Origin: Chara braunii
Taxonomy: Eukaryota > Streptophyta > Charophyceae > Charales > Characeae
Length of the DNA stretch: 45,390 nt
Reading direction: 5' to 3'
Assembly (NCBI GenBank): GCA_003427395.1
Contig: BFEA01000056.1
Coordinates: 1,024,274-1,069,663, forward strand
Shown: positions 32,477 to 42,225 of the stretch, one piece after another
How the letters are laid out: every line of letters begins with the position of its first letter
Position numbering within the stretch: position 1 is the first letter of the stretch
Notes under the pieces: model-generated
Seen by the model: the letters and a program-made list of their open reading frames with translations, nothing else
The model's database searches: none
Told to the model about the DNA's origin: nothing
Translations under genes and position numbers: made by a program

Positions 32477-33289
32477 TTTCTCGTTTTTTGGATTGCTGTT
32501 TATTTGGCGTTCTTGATTTTGTTTTATAAGTTGCTCGTGGCTAATACGCCCCGAGGTAGCAACGTGGAATCCGGCTGACTCCAGCGAAAGGGAATGAAAC
32601 TGGGGCGATTTCCCGTCGAGGTGTGTACAGGATAAGAGTTGAATATGGCAAGAGATTAAGCAAGGCGCATTAGAAAAAGGATAGCTCGTGCAATTTCCGA
32701 CAGGATTAAATGAGGGAGAAACCTGGATAGGAGCTCTGCGGCAAGTTTGAGGGTAAGGCCAACGTAGCGGGAGGGGTGAGTAAGAAGTGGAGTAAAAGAG
32801 AAAAGAGGCGTGCGCACTAGCATTGAGGAAGAGCGGATATGGTGAGGAAGAGGAATGCGTTGATCACTCGCTTCTCTACGGGTTTAGGGAAGGAAAAAGT
32901 GTAACTCGAGGCTTTAAAGACGGGCGAACTCGAACGTGACCTTAGTTCTAGTGATAGGGTAGTGTGTTAGGAGTTGTGGGGAAAGGGTGTGATGATGGGC
33001 GATGGCAGAAGGGAAGATAAGCGGGAAAGAGAAGGTTGCATGACTCATTCGCCTTTTAGTGAAGTCAAGCTGAGGAGAGATGGGACTTGAGGAAAGGTTA
33101 CGGACCAGTCGAATCTATCTATAGCGCAGAGATTTAGAGAATTGTGAGTAGGTCAAAAAACGGACGGAATAGAGGCGGCATCCAGAAGGGGGAGTAATAA
33201 GGCGATTATGTGTGTTTCATATTTCACTCGCTCCATTGATCGGAGGTGCCGCGGGGGTCGAACGGTTTTTCCTTCAGCCGTGCAATATT
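32477..33289. other. purine-rich spacer without features
   Basis: GGGAGAA, GAGGAAGAG and GGGAAAG words are frequent on the plus strand from 32640 to 33190, and frames over 60 codons are absent. No repeat unit could be defined. Confidence 0.4.
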
Positions 33290-34008
33290 GTGAAGGGTTT
33301 GACCTTCACGATACTTCGAGACTGACACTTAAGTGTCATAAGCGGTACTCAGATCCACAAGAGGCCGCTTGAATATGGGCACTACATAGTACGCCACCAT
33401 TGCGACTGCTTGCGTATTCATGCATTGCTAGTCAATATGAGAAGGCCCTGCGTCTTCACGGTTTTATACTAAGTCTTCCGTGCGACGCCTATCCGATTTC
33501 CGCGTCGGAAAGTTATTGGATGGCTACAAAAAAGACTAGGGGTGTTTGTGTCATTTGTTTTGTGTCGTTTTGTATGTGTGTGTGTTTTATTTTTACGTTT
33601 AAGTTTTTTCTACTGCGTGGTGAGTGGGATGCGTCCTAGTCAACGGACGACGAGTCGCGCTTGGGACTTCAGCACCCCCAAGGCGTCCGTTCGTGTGCGG
33701 GTCCGATAGAGGCATAGGACCGTGCGTACCTCCTATGCGACAGCGAACGAGAAATGCCCTCGGCTGGTCCACCTCTGCGATTAGCTCGGCGGGGATACGC
33801 CCACCGAAGGGAGGTGACAACTCCCGCAGGTGGAGGTAAGTTGTACCTCATGTTGGGCCTATTATGTCGTAGGGGCTCGCGAGAGGTATGGCTGGCGCAC
33901 TCGGCCGTAGTGGCTTGCGGAAGCTCCATGTGTCTCTTGAAGGTAGACCGACTCCTGCGTGACGCGGCCGGGAGGGTCCCGCCCTGTGTGGGACTGATTC
34001 TCTCGACA
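33290..34008 (+). repeat. inverted partner of the 28197 LTR
   Basis: Read on the minus strand from 34008 it begins TGTCGAGAGAATCAGTCC. It then follows the 28197 LTR: CCCGGCCGCGTCACGCAGGA, CCTCCCTTCGGTGGGCGTATCC, GAGCTAATCGCAGAGGTGGAC, then CTCTATCGGACCCGCAC and a TGCATGAATACGCAAG segment. Divergence is moderate. It is opposite in orientation to the 28197, 19994 and 13820 LTRs. The outer edge near 33290 is approximate. Confidence 0.6.
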
Positions 34009-34600
34009 CCTCGATGAGTAGAAGGGTGCGGGATCGCTGCAAAGCCTGCAGCTCATGCCTAGGTGAAGCCGGTTCTGATGCAGATCTTCGTGGTAGTAGC
34101 TAAATTCAAATGAGACTTTTGAAAGCCGAGGTGGGAAGAGTTATGAGGGAACAGCCTGTTGCAGCCAACATTGTTGAGGGCCTCCCGACAGTGCCTTGGG
34201 CCGCCCTAAAAAACCGAAGTGGACCTGGTTCCATGGCAACAGCCACTGCAGCCGGTATCGCTGCAGGCTTCTCAACAGTGCGTTGGGCCACCTGTACCCA
34301 GTCGCAGTTTGTTTGTCGAATCCCAACAGGCATGCTCATACTCAAACCTCTCACAGTAGCTGGTGGTAGGCGGATGGTGCACCCACAACAAGCCCCACCA
34401 CCTAGGCTTCTTCCTCCTCGTGGGTCAGGCTTACACCGGGCCTACCGAGACAAGCACACGCTCAAGATCCTCGACTGCCGTGACGGCCACCCATGTCCGG
34501 CAATGTAATAGTCGAGCCACACCCATAGGTTCCGACGTCGGTCTCAGAACCAGTTACCTAAGTCAAAGGCATCGGTAACAATAAAAGTAGGAACAATAAA
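34009..34600. repeat. about 110-bp diverged direct repeat in an open frame
   Basis: GCAGCCAACATTGTTGAGGG...GTGCCTTGGGCCGCC (about 34151-34206) and GCAGCCGGTATCGCTGCAGG...GTGCGTTGGGCCACC (about 34249-34293) are related. The region is open for 132 codons on plus (34110-34508) and 82 codons on minus. Neither product is recognised. Confidence 0.4.
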
Positions 34601-34830
34601 AAGATTAAAATAATAATAATAATAATAAATATGAGGAAACACAAAAAAGTAAGGGGACGAGGGGTCGTGCGTTTCGCTGGCCGGCGACGCCAGGTTCCGC
34701 TAGGTCGCGCATGGTTGCGCCTCACCATCAATACCCCACGAGCATCGTCAAATGGACGAGGCTGCACTAGTGTAACTTGCCGAAAACAAGCCAAATACCC
34801 TTGTAAGGGTATTTGGTACGACAACGTTGA
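34601..34830. repeat. (AAT)n microsatellite and a perfect hairpin
   Basis: AAT units lie at 34609-34629. At 34791-34816, CCAAATACCCTT and AAGGGTATTTGG form a perfect 12-bp stem with a 2-base loop. The core ATACCCTTGTAAGGGT is shared with 13788-13803 and, diverged, 27646. Confidence 0.7.
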
Positions 34831-35485
34831 AGCCAGTGGGATGTCGTTGCTACTACTGTTACGTTATTATGTTTACAATGTAACCATTGAAATCTACAAT
34901 TATTGTGACTCCTACGACATGTTATAGTTATTATTGGCTATAGTGTTGATCTTGTTCTGATGTTGTTGCCACCATGACGGTTGTTGTTGCTATTCAACGT
35001 TTGCGTACGAGTCAATGACTTGAAGGCCCTCTCACGAGAGGTAGAGTACCATCTCTTGAGTCTTGAGGGTCGGTCTTCCCTTCTTCCTCTTTGTTACTTC
35101 TTGTGAGGCCCTTAAGAGGAGGACGGTTGGCAGGATCCTATCATGTTCCAAATGTATATTTCTGACTATGTAGATTTTAAAGATCCTATACAATAGTTGG
35201 AGCTTTGCTAAAACTTGTGAGGAGTTATGGAGACCAAAAACATTCAGGTATCCAAAGCTTTCAACAATATATCATGTATACCTGTACTTGTACAACTCTC
35301 TATTGTTTACGTGTGACTCCCTTTGTAGTTTTCCTTAGAACCTTAATTGAGGTAAAGCAAATCAACAATTATGTAAAATGTGATTGTTTGTATAACCATC
35401 AAGTTACGTAATGACCACTTGCAATTTATTTTTTATTTTATGAAAGACTATATATTTCCTTGTGATAATGGTCTAGTTGCATGTA
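34831..35485. other. no recognised feature
   Basis: A GTTGTTGCTA-type short repeat lies at 34955-34995. Otherwise AT-rich with short frames only. Confidence 0.4.
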
Positions 35486-35489
35486 TTTT

Positions 35490-36880
35490 GTTTTGTGAAA
35501 GGTTCGGCATGTCTCAATGCGGGTGGCCCAATTGTGTGCTTAATGGATTTATTTTTAATAGGTTTGACATATCTAAGTGCGGGTGGTTTACTTGTGTGTT
35601 TATTGGATTGGTTTCTAACAGGTTGTCCGTCACAATGCAAGTGGTTGAGTTCTATGTTTATTTGGTTAGTTTCATAAAGGTTTGATAAATCCCAATGCAG
35701 GTGGTCTAGTTGTCTATTTAATTGATTGTTTATCGAAATATTGAATATGTTATAGTGTGAGTGGTCCAGTTACATGTTTGATTAGCTTATAAAGGACTAG
35801 ACATACCTCAGTATGAGTAGCTTAGTCACATGGTTTCTTGCCTGTTTTATGAAAGACTGGACATATTTCATTACGAATGGTTCAGTTGAGTGTTTATTGA
35901 CTATTTTTTTAATGATCGGACGTGTCCTAGTGCGGGATGTTCAATTTCATGTTTTTCATGGATTATTGTTATTATACTAGATAGACAAGTCTTAAACCAC
36001 CAGTACCTCCGCCAGTGTTGGGAAATTACGTTGTCCTGGCGAGTACCCGAAGTTTTCGGGGGTCGGACACAGGGTTAGCAATGTCCTAAAAATCATAGTT
36101 TTATTTTGTCCGTGCACAAAAGGAAAAGGAAAAAAAAAAGGTCTCTGTAGTGCAATGATGTCGGGCAGGGTAGTCTAAGAGGTCGTACTCACAATCTTGA
36201 ATGCATCTTACAACAAAGATGGTCACATTCTGAAACTTGTTGTTGTTGTTTTTTTTTTTCTCTTTTGCTTTTTATGTGTCCCCTGCCAACGAGGCAGGGT
36301 GGAATCCGTGATCTGCTCTAGCTGTGTTTCCTCATATGATTGTAACCTGATGTATCCATCCATTTTCAAGGCCGAATCCGTGTTTCCATTTTTTTTTTTT
36401 TTTTTTTTTTTTTTTCTGGAATCTAACAATCTGAATCCGTGATCTTCTCGAGTTTTGTTCCCTCAGAGGATTGTAACCCTGATCACACTGACACTTACGA
36501 GAATGAATCTTGTCATTTTCACGGTGGAATCCGTGTTCCTGTCTTTTTTTTTTCGCGTTTCCGGAATCTGACAACCTGGCCACGGGGCTAAGATGCCCTC
36601 ACGGAGGGCACACTCACACTAACACTTTCGATAATGTATACAACTGCAATCACGCCCAGAGCTTTGTTTCGTTTTCTTGTTATGTTAGTTTTCACGACCA
36701 CAACTTTTTTTTTTTTTTTTTTTTTTTGTTCTTCCCGTGAGAGTACCATAAAGAAATGAAGTGGGACCCAGGCTCGGCAAAACTCGGAGCGCAGTGAAAA
36801 TCAGGGTCGACAAAAATAGGCTCGGAGGTACTGGTGGTTTAATGCGAGTGGTCTAGCTGAGTGTTTATTTAATAAACTGT
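35490..36880 (+). repeat. 68-70-bp repeat array, split by MITE copy 3
   Basis: Units with the consensus GRCATRTCYCAATGCGGGTGGTCYAGTTG and TTTATTGGATT recur at about 70-bp steps from 35502 to 35960, and the last unit is completed after the MITE at 36839-36880 (TGCGAGTGGTCTAGCTG). They are the reverse complement of the ATCCAAACTTATG hairpin repeats at 30.7-31.1 kb. Some units keep paired arms, for example GACTA/TAGTC near 35797-35827 and ACTGGAC/GTTCAGT near 35857-35887. Confidence 0.65.
35992..36842. mobile_element. TTAA MITE, copy 3 (843 bp)
   Basis: The element 35996-36838 starts ACCACCAGTACCTCCG and ends CGGAGGTACTGGTGGT, a perfect 16-bp terminal inverted repeat, with TTAA at 35992-35995 and 36839-36842. 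It contains an imperfect direct repeat of about 180 bp: GGAATCCGTGATCTGCTCTAG with GATTGTAACCTGAT at 36300-36355, again at 36430-36485, each followed by a GAATCCGTGTTYC then T-run block. It has no coding capacity. The element sits in the middle of a tandem unit, which gives direct proof of the target site. Confidence 0.8.
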
Positions 36881-37742
36881 TTGTTCATAAAAAAATCATA
36901 ATGTTTTTATTGAAATACAAGACAACGCGAAACCAAGAATCAAGGTTATTTTAAAACTTAGTTCAAGTATTTAGTTCAAGTATTTAGTTCAAGTATTTTA
37001 TATCGAAACTTTATCAGGTTATCTTTTAGGTACTACGTTAGCTGCATGAACGATCGGTAAATGCAGGAGCGTTAGGCACTCTATCACGAGTTGGGTTAAG
37101 TTAGTGACAAAGTCTTATGAGTAATTATGGTGACTCAAAGAAAATTTAACAATCATAATTTTGATAATCTGCTTCTCTACGGGAGATGTTATTGAAATTT
37201 TTATTGTATGAGTGAGCTAGTCAAATTTTCGGAAAAAAACATAAGACTCAAATGTTATCTTCTTAAAGGAGTAGTTGTTAAAACTGTAATAAATTAGAGA
37301 CATAAATTATTTTGCTAATAAGAGTGGTGCCATACCACAAAACTGACAGTGTGTTTACCTTCTGATATAGTATTATAAAACTTATTATATATACAAAAAT
37401 AATAGTTCTCGTTGCAACAATAATTAATCAATAAAATCCGATTTTATATTTTTAAAATATTTTTTCTTTAAATAAATAATCAATTTTTATTTTTTTTATT
37501 TTTTCAATGCACAGATAATTGTTATAACATTTGTTTACCGTCGATATTTTTTAACTAATAGTAAGAGTCTATAATTATAATCTGCCACCATATGAAACTT
37601 ACTTCATTCCGTAACTTGAATAATGTTTTGTTTCAAAAAAATTATCATAAATCTTACCCTTTTGATAAAAAAAGTTATATCGCCGATTTGCAATAATTGA
37701 TATATTTTTTAATTGTAACAAAAGTTAGAGTGTTTTATTTTT
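36881..37742. other. AT-rich spacer with a 14-bp minisatellite
   Basis: TTTAGTTCAAGTAT repeats about three times at 36957-36999. The rest is very AT-rich (37380-37700) with no frame above 60 codons and no recognised element. Confidence 0.5.
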
Positions 37743-38064
37743 ATGGGGCATAAAAGAAAGCACATATACACAAAAATGAGTACGCGGTCACATAGTGACA
37801 ACACAGCAAAACCCCCGCATGGGGATGTTCGATAGGAAAGATTAACATCATAGGGGTCCCATCCCTTCTCCGCCCCACCTTCAGACCGGCAACCCCAAGA
37901 ACCACCGAGCGATCCGTCAATAAAAATGGCGGCGGTCGTAGTCACGCGCAGAACGCATGATGAAAATGACAGCCAGACAAAGTCTGTTGTGAAAGAGGAA
38001 GAAAAAAGAAACTTAACGAGCTATATACTACAAACAAAATTAGCCTACCTCCGAAATAGTCGGG

Positions 38065-40421
38065 TCAAACTGCGAAACATCGTAACAAGCTGGCTGTCAG
38101 GTCCCAAATAGGACCCCTCTTGGCAGCGAAGTTGTCGAGAATTTTGACGAAAAACTCCGTTGAGAAACCCTTCCTCAGATAAGCCATCTCTAACAGTACC
38201 ACTTGTCCCGGGATCTTTTCGTGGGAGGACGTATTTCTGTCGATCCGAGTAAGCCACCCGATAATCGCTGCTGCTTTTTGTGTCCTACTGGACCACGAAC
38301 AAAAATCCTGACCTGCTCGAACGAGCAGGTCCAGGCCTAACTTCAAACAGTCCTCGTTTCGAACCTTCTGAAAAGAACCCACGAACGGATACTTATCTCG
38401 GATTTCCAAAGAACAGCCCAAAAATTCCCAAATCCCCATACCATTGTCCGTACGTTTCAAGGACAATGTACGGGGGTAACACTTCTCGAATCTCCTCCTC
38501 ACATCGGAAGCTCTAATCAGAAAAGACCCGTCATCCTTCTTTACGATGCAAAACAGCGACACGTTATCCATCAGGCGAATACCGTGTACCCAACTACGCA
38601 TCCCCCGTACGGAGCTCAGGAAGGCCCATTCCGAATGTGCACACATAATACAAGCAAGCGGGGGCTCGTGCTACTCCCCATGGGAATACCCAAAATTTGT
38701 CTCAACAAGAAACCCGATGCAAACGTGAAAGTGTGCTCCAAATTGAAAACCACAAAACTCCTCAAATCCTCAAAAGTTATTATACACCAACCCAAATCAC
38801 CTGCACTCTTGTACAATGATGCTCCCCTCCCCCTCGGATTTACCCACACAACCTGCCTGCCCTTCTTTGCGTGCCAATCGAGAACCCAATCCAGAGCGGC
38901 CAAGATAGAGTTATGAGGAAGACGGGAGAACATATCCTTAATGTCATATGATGCTCATGTCATCATGTTCTTTCCCTTACGCTCCGCAACCTTGTTGATG
39001 TTTGTTAAATGCCCAGCTAAATCCCCAATAGACTTAAGATTAAAATGATAGCTCGGGGGGAGCTCATTCAACAGACAATTGAGCGCTTTAGCTGCTTTGC
39101 GGCCCGCGGGAGCACAAGGCTCACTGAAAGTAGGACAGATGGGACGAAACCTATCCAGGTCCTTATGCTTAGGGACAACATAACTTCGCCCGATACTACC
39201 TTTCGTTACCCATTTTTCCAAACGCTCTAGTCCCAAACGTTTATATTTTATCTTCTCTTGTGCCAGAACTTGTTCTTCCGTATCAGTTTGGGTCGCGTAA
39301 CCGCTACTACACACAAACAGTTCTTGGCAAGCATCGTAGTACAACTTAGGACACATCACCACCGTCTCCCTTGGATTTCGATCAGTCGGGGCCAAGACCA
39401 GGTCGCTGTGCAACTCCTTAACCCAATACACAGCTTCCATAGGCGTCTCGTCTGGCACAAAACGAGGACGATTGAGACACATACCAACCTCATCCAAACT
39501 AAAAACCAACGGGTCACATCCGTCGAAATTCCAACTCGCACTAGCTTCCGTCAACTCAATGTATAACAAATCGACTCAGTTTGCCTTGCTACATCGGGGG
39601 ATGTTGCAGGCATTATGCACAAACGAAGGAACACGATGGTCTTCCCAAATTCGAAAACGTACATGTCCATTAGACTGAGGAAGTGACAAGTTTGCACAGG
39701 TGCAAACGTCAATCTCCCGGCGCGCATGCCACCGGTGATTGTGTAAAATATTAACAATAGTCGGATTCTTAGTCCAAACTGTTCTAATCTTCCGCTTCAA
39801 GGTCTTACGTACCGTCAACGAAACTTGGAGAGAATCAATCTTACCGTCAATTAGTCTGCGCACACCCCCCAAACTGATTCGATCATCGAATTGTATTCTA
39901 ACTACTAACTTTTTATGGAGTTCAAAGCCATACTCATTCTTAATTGCAGTGTTGATAGTACGTCGGAGCAAAGATCTAGTGCTCTTTCGATGAAAATCTT
40001 TGATGACTAGGAACAAACTCAGTAAAAAATTCAAATCAGAACGAGAAGCGAAGGATCGTTTATTCTTGCATTTCAGCAGCGAGATCAAATATCTCTTACC
40101 CTTCGTATTAACATTTTTCCATTTACGTAAGTGTCGCACAGTTACCTTCGAGCCCTTCTCCAATTCCGCTTTGCAATCGCGTAATAGGCACGTCCTCTTA
40201 TCCGTACGGACAATAGATTTGCCAAACCACCTCTTCACTCGTTTCCATCCATCGACCCAACGATTCTCTGGGCTTGACGTCAATGTAAAATTCAACTCAC
40301 CGTCGACGGCCCTATCAAGTAGAAAGCCCAACAACTTAGTACTAGATTGGCCCTTATCAATACTAAAGCTAATACACTTAACTTCACCAGCGTGTAAGCT
40401 ATCTAATTTGTACTTCCCCAC
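38065..40421 (-). pseudogene. PLE reverse transcriptase with Cys/His linker, decayed
   Basis: In order on the minus strand: a basic N-terminal region; a linker with NHRWHARREIDVCTCANL and GHVRF near 39640-39720, a possible Cys/His zinc site; then the RT fingers. These show LVLAPTDRNPRETVV and SYVVPKHKDLDRFRPICPT. The palm has SYDIKDMFSRLP (catalytic Asp A) and RQILGIPMGSSTSP (motif B). After motif B one base is missing (near 38660). The other frame continues with LACIMCAHSEWAF and IRLMDNVSLF, where a working enzyme has two adjacent Asp, so the second is lost. The thumb runs to LLRCFAV and a TGA at 38065-38067, present in both copies. TGA codons interrupt at 39576 and 38955. The enzyme would copy RNA at a nicked target. 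Confidence 0.85.
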
Positions 40422-40454
40422 ACGTTGTCGTCCCTCTTTCTTACCTTTCCTCTG

Positions 40455-40770
40455 TCATCTACAGTCAGTGAGTTCGCGTCCCACGGTATTGAGCACGGGA
40501 GACCAATGCTTGATATAGTAACTTTCAATAGCAATCAAGTCGGAGGCTGTAGACTTCACCAATGACAACAGTACGTAGCTTTTACTCCCATACGTCAGCA
40601 GCCATCGATGAAAGTGCGACTTCCTCTCCTCCCGGTCTATCTTACCGAGGTGCTCCCTTCATCGTACATTCAAATCCCGCTCGGTCTTACCAATATAGAC
40701 GACCTTGCAGTAAGGAGAAATACCTATATACACACAGCTGCCCGCTACATCCAATCCGTCGTCATCATCC
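40455..40770 (-). pseudogene. GIY-YIG endonuclease domain upstream of the RT
   Basis: In the same frame as the gag-like part, SCVYIGIS and then KVVYIGKTERDL form the paired GIY and YIG strands. NVR, a TGA (40659-40661) and REHLGKI carry the conserved Arg. About 50 residues on, LIAIESYYIKHWSPVLN carries the metal-binding Glu and the terminal LN. These are the hallmarks of the PLE GIY-YIG nuclease, which nicks target DNA. Here it precedes the RT, whereas canonical Penelope elements have it at the C-terminus. TGA codons also stand at 40776-40778 just before it and 40455-40457 just after it. Confidence 0.85.
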
Positions 40771-40952
40771 AAACATCAGCGCTTCCATTCCCCAACGAAC
40801 TTACTACCCCAAGGTATGCATCCACGTAATGCTAATGCAAAAACCACCCATCTGTAGCTGGCTTCCAACTCATGATCAATTACTCCCAAAACTCTCCGTT
40901 TGCAAATCAAGTCACGACAGATAGTCCACAACTGTTGAGTAGAACAGGCACT

Positions 40953-42116
40953 TCACGCCCCGCTATCGCTATCATCTTCCGAAACTTCTGAAGATGAGGT
41001 CGACGGATCTGTTCCGTTGTCCGTAGATGGTTCCGGTTGCGCCTTCTGCCCGGTTGTAATGAGGCGGTTCTTCTCGAACTTCTTAGCAGCACGGCGCTCA
41101 GCGATATCAGCGATAGCCTGATTCTTCCGTATATACGAAACTTGTTCGCGCTTGCATATATCCTTCATTTCCTTGTAATCCAATGAAAACAGAAAGTCCT
41201 TTGTCTCCTTGATGTAGCGTTCCCTGGCGTCCGGTCCCGATCCCGGGACAATCTCTTGACTCAGGTTGCGTGGTCTGACTCCCAGAGTCTTCCGCGGTCG
41301 GCCGCATGTCTTCTGCGGCCGGCCGCATGTCTTCCCCACGCCGTACATCCTCCGCGCGGAATTTGTGAGAGGCATAATGCCCGGGGTGGTTGCCACCCTC
41401 TCTTCCTCCGATTCGGAACTCAAGTCAATACGCTCGGTGCTGGCGCTAAGCGCTACTACTTCATCTTCGGTATCCAGATCGTTGGAGGCGATCCTCTGGC
41501 GCAACTTCCGTTTCATGGTTCTCGTCTTTCGTTGGCGTTCGCGGCGGCCTTCTACCTCCTGCTCCTGTCTTATGGCACCCCATCTTCGCGACATTTGAAG
41601 GTTGATGATACGCGCAATACGTTGATCATTCACCTCTTGCTCATGTTTCTTCCTTTCCCGCCGTCTCTCTTCTCTCGCAGCTTTCTCCAACTCTTCCTGC
41701 GTTTTCTTCTTACGCTCTTCCTTTTCCAAGCGCTTCTGATTCTTGGCTTCTTCTTCAGCAAGTAGCATCGCCACCAGGTCAGTTGCAGGGTCTTGAGCAC
41801 TCTCTGGACGTCTGGCATAGCGCTTCGTGGATGGCGATCTCCTGGAAGCTTCCCCTCGATTTCGTCGTGGTGACGTTGATCGAGCTCGCGGCGGCACATA
41901 AGTAGCCGCCCGATCACTGGATTCCGCTTCAGGTGCTAGTTGTCGCCTCCTGTCCGCCTTTTCTTTCTCCTCTTTCCAATGGAGGCCACAGTCGCGGGCA
42001 TAATGCCCGTATTCCTTACATGAATAGCATTGCGGCGGATTCCTCTGCCCGTTACCACCTTCACCTGGTTGCGGCAGTTGTCGCGTAGATGCCATCACGC
42101 TCCTCGGCAGGAACAC
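40953..42116 (-). CDS. gag-like N-terminal part of the PLE: CCHC knuckle, coiled coil, SAP-like
   Basis: This frame has 387 codons. Residues 30-43 read CYSCKEYGHYARDC, a perfect CX2CX4HX4C zinc knuckle. Residues about 115-170 are rich in Glu, Lys and Arg and should form a coiled coil. Around 265-285, CGRPQKTCGRPRKTLGVRP has two AT-hook-like GRP cores. Around 315-345, FLFSLDYKEMKDICKREQV followed by IADIAERRA resembles a SAP DNA-binding motif. The tail is Ser/Asp/Glu-rich. The Met at residue 8 is an equally good start. The closing codon is TGA (40953-40955), and the same frame continues straight into the nuclease, so it may be one long polyprotein. Nucleic-acid binding by the knuckle and SAP motif is inferred. 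Confidence 0.75.
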   Translation of the reverse strand: MFLPRSVMASTRQLPQPGEGGNGQRNPPQCYSCKEYGHYARDCGLHWKEEKEKADRRRQLAPEAESSDRAATYVPPRARSTSPRRNRGEASRRSPSTKRYARRPESAQDPATDLVAMLLAEEEAKNQKRLEKEERKKKTQEELEKAAREERRRERKKHEQEVNDQRIARIINLQMSRRWGAIRQEQEVEGRRERQRKTRTMKRKLRQRIASNDLDTEDEVVALSASTERIDLSSESEEERVATTPGIMPLTNSARRMYGVGKTCGRPQKTCGRPRKTLGVRPRNLSQEIVPGSGPDARERYIKETKDFLFSLDYKEMKDICKREQVSYIRKNQAIADIAERRAAKKFEKNRLITTGQKAQPEPSTDNGTDPSTSSSEVSEDDSDSGA

Positions 42117-42225
42117 TCACTCTCTTCCTTAACTTCAGTACAGAACAGTACAGTATCCTTCTCAATCGGTTTTAACCACCAATCGGAGCAGCGACCCTCC
42201 GTCGGTTATTAAGTGCTTGCTCAGG
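42117..42225 (-). other. PLE 5' leader at the tandem junction
   Basis: About 110 bases lie between the 3' end of the truncated upstream copy and the first Met of the full copy, starting TGAGCAAGCACTTAATAACC on the minus strand. GTACTGTTCTGTACTG near 42135-42155 is a short internal repeat. It has no counterpart before the other copy, which is truncated. Confidence 0.6.

Noticed and set aside
37743-38064. Hammerhead ribozyme in the PLE tail
   Set aside because: The CTGATGA and GAAA core elements are absent from both copies of the tail on the minus strand.
42168-42185. TTAACCACCAATC at the PLE junction as a MITE end
   Set aside because: It differs from the MITE terminus and has no partner; it belongs to the PLE leader.
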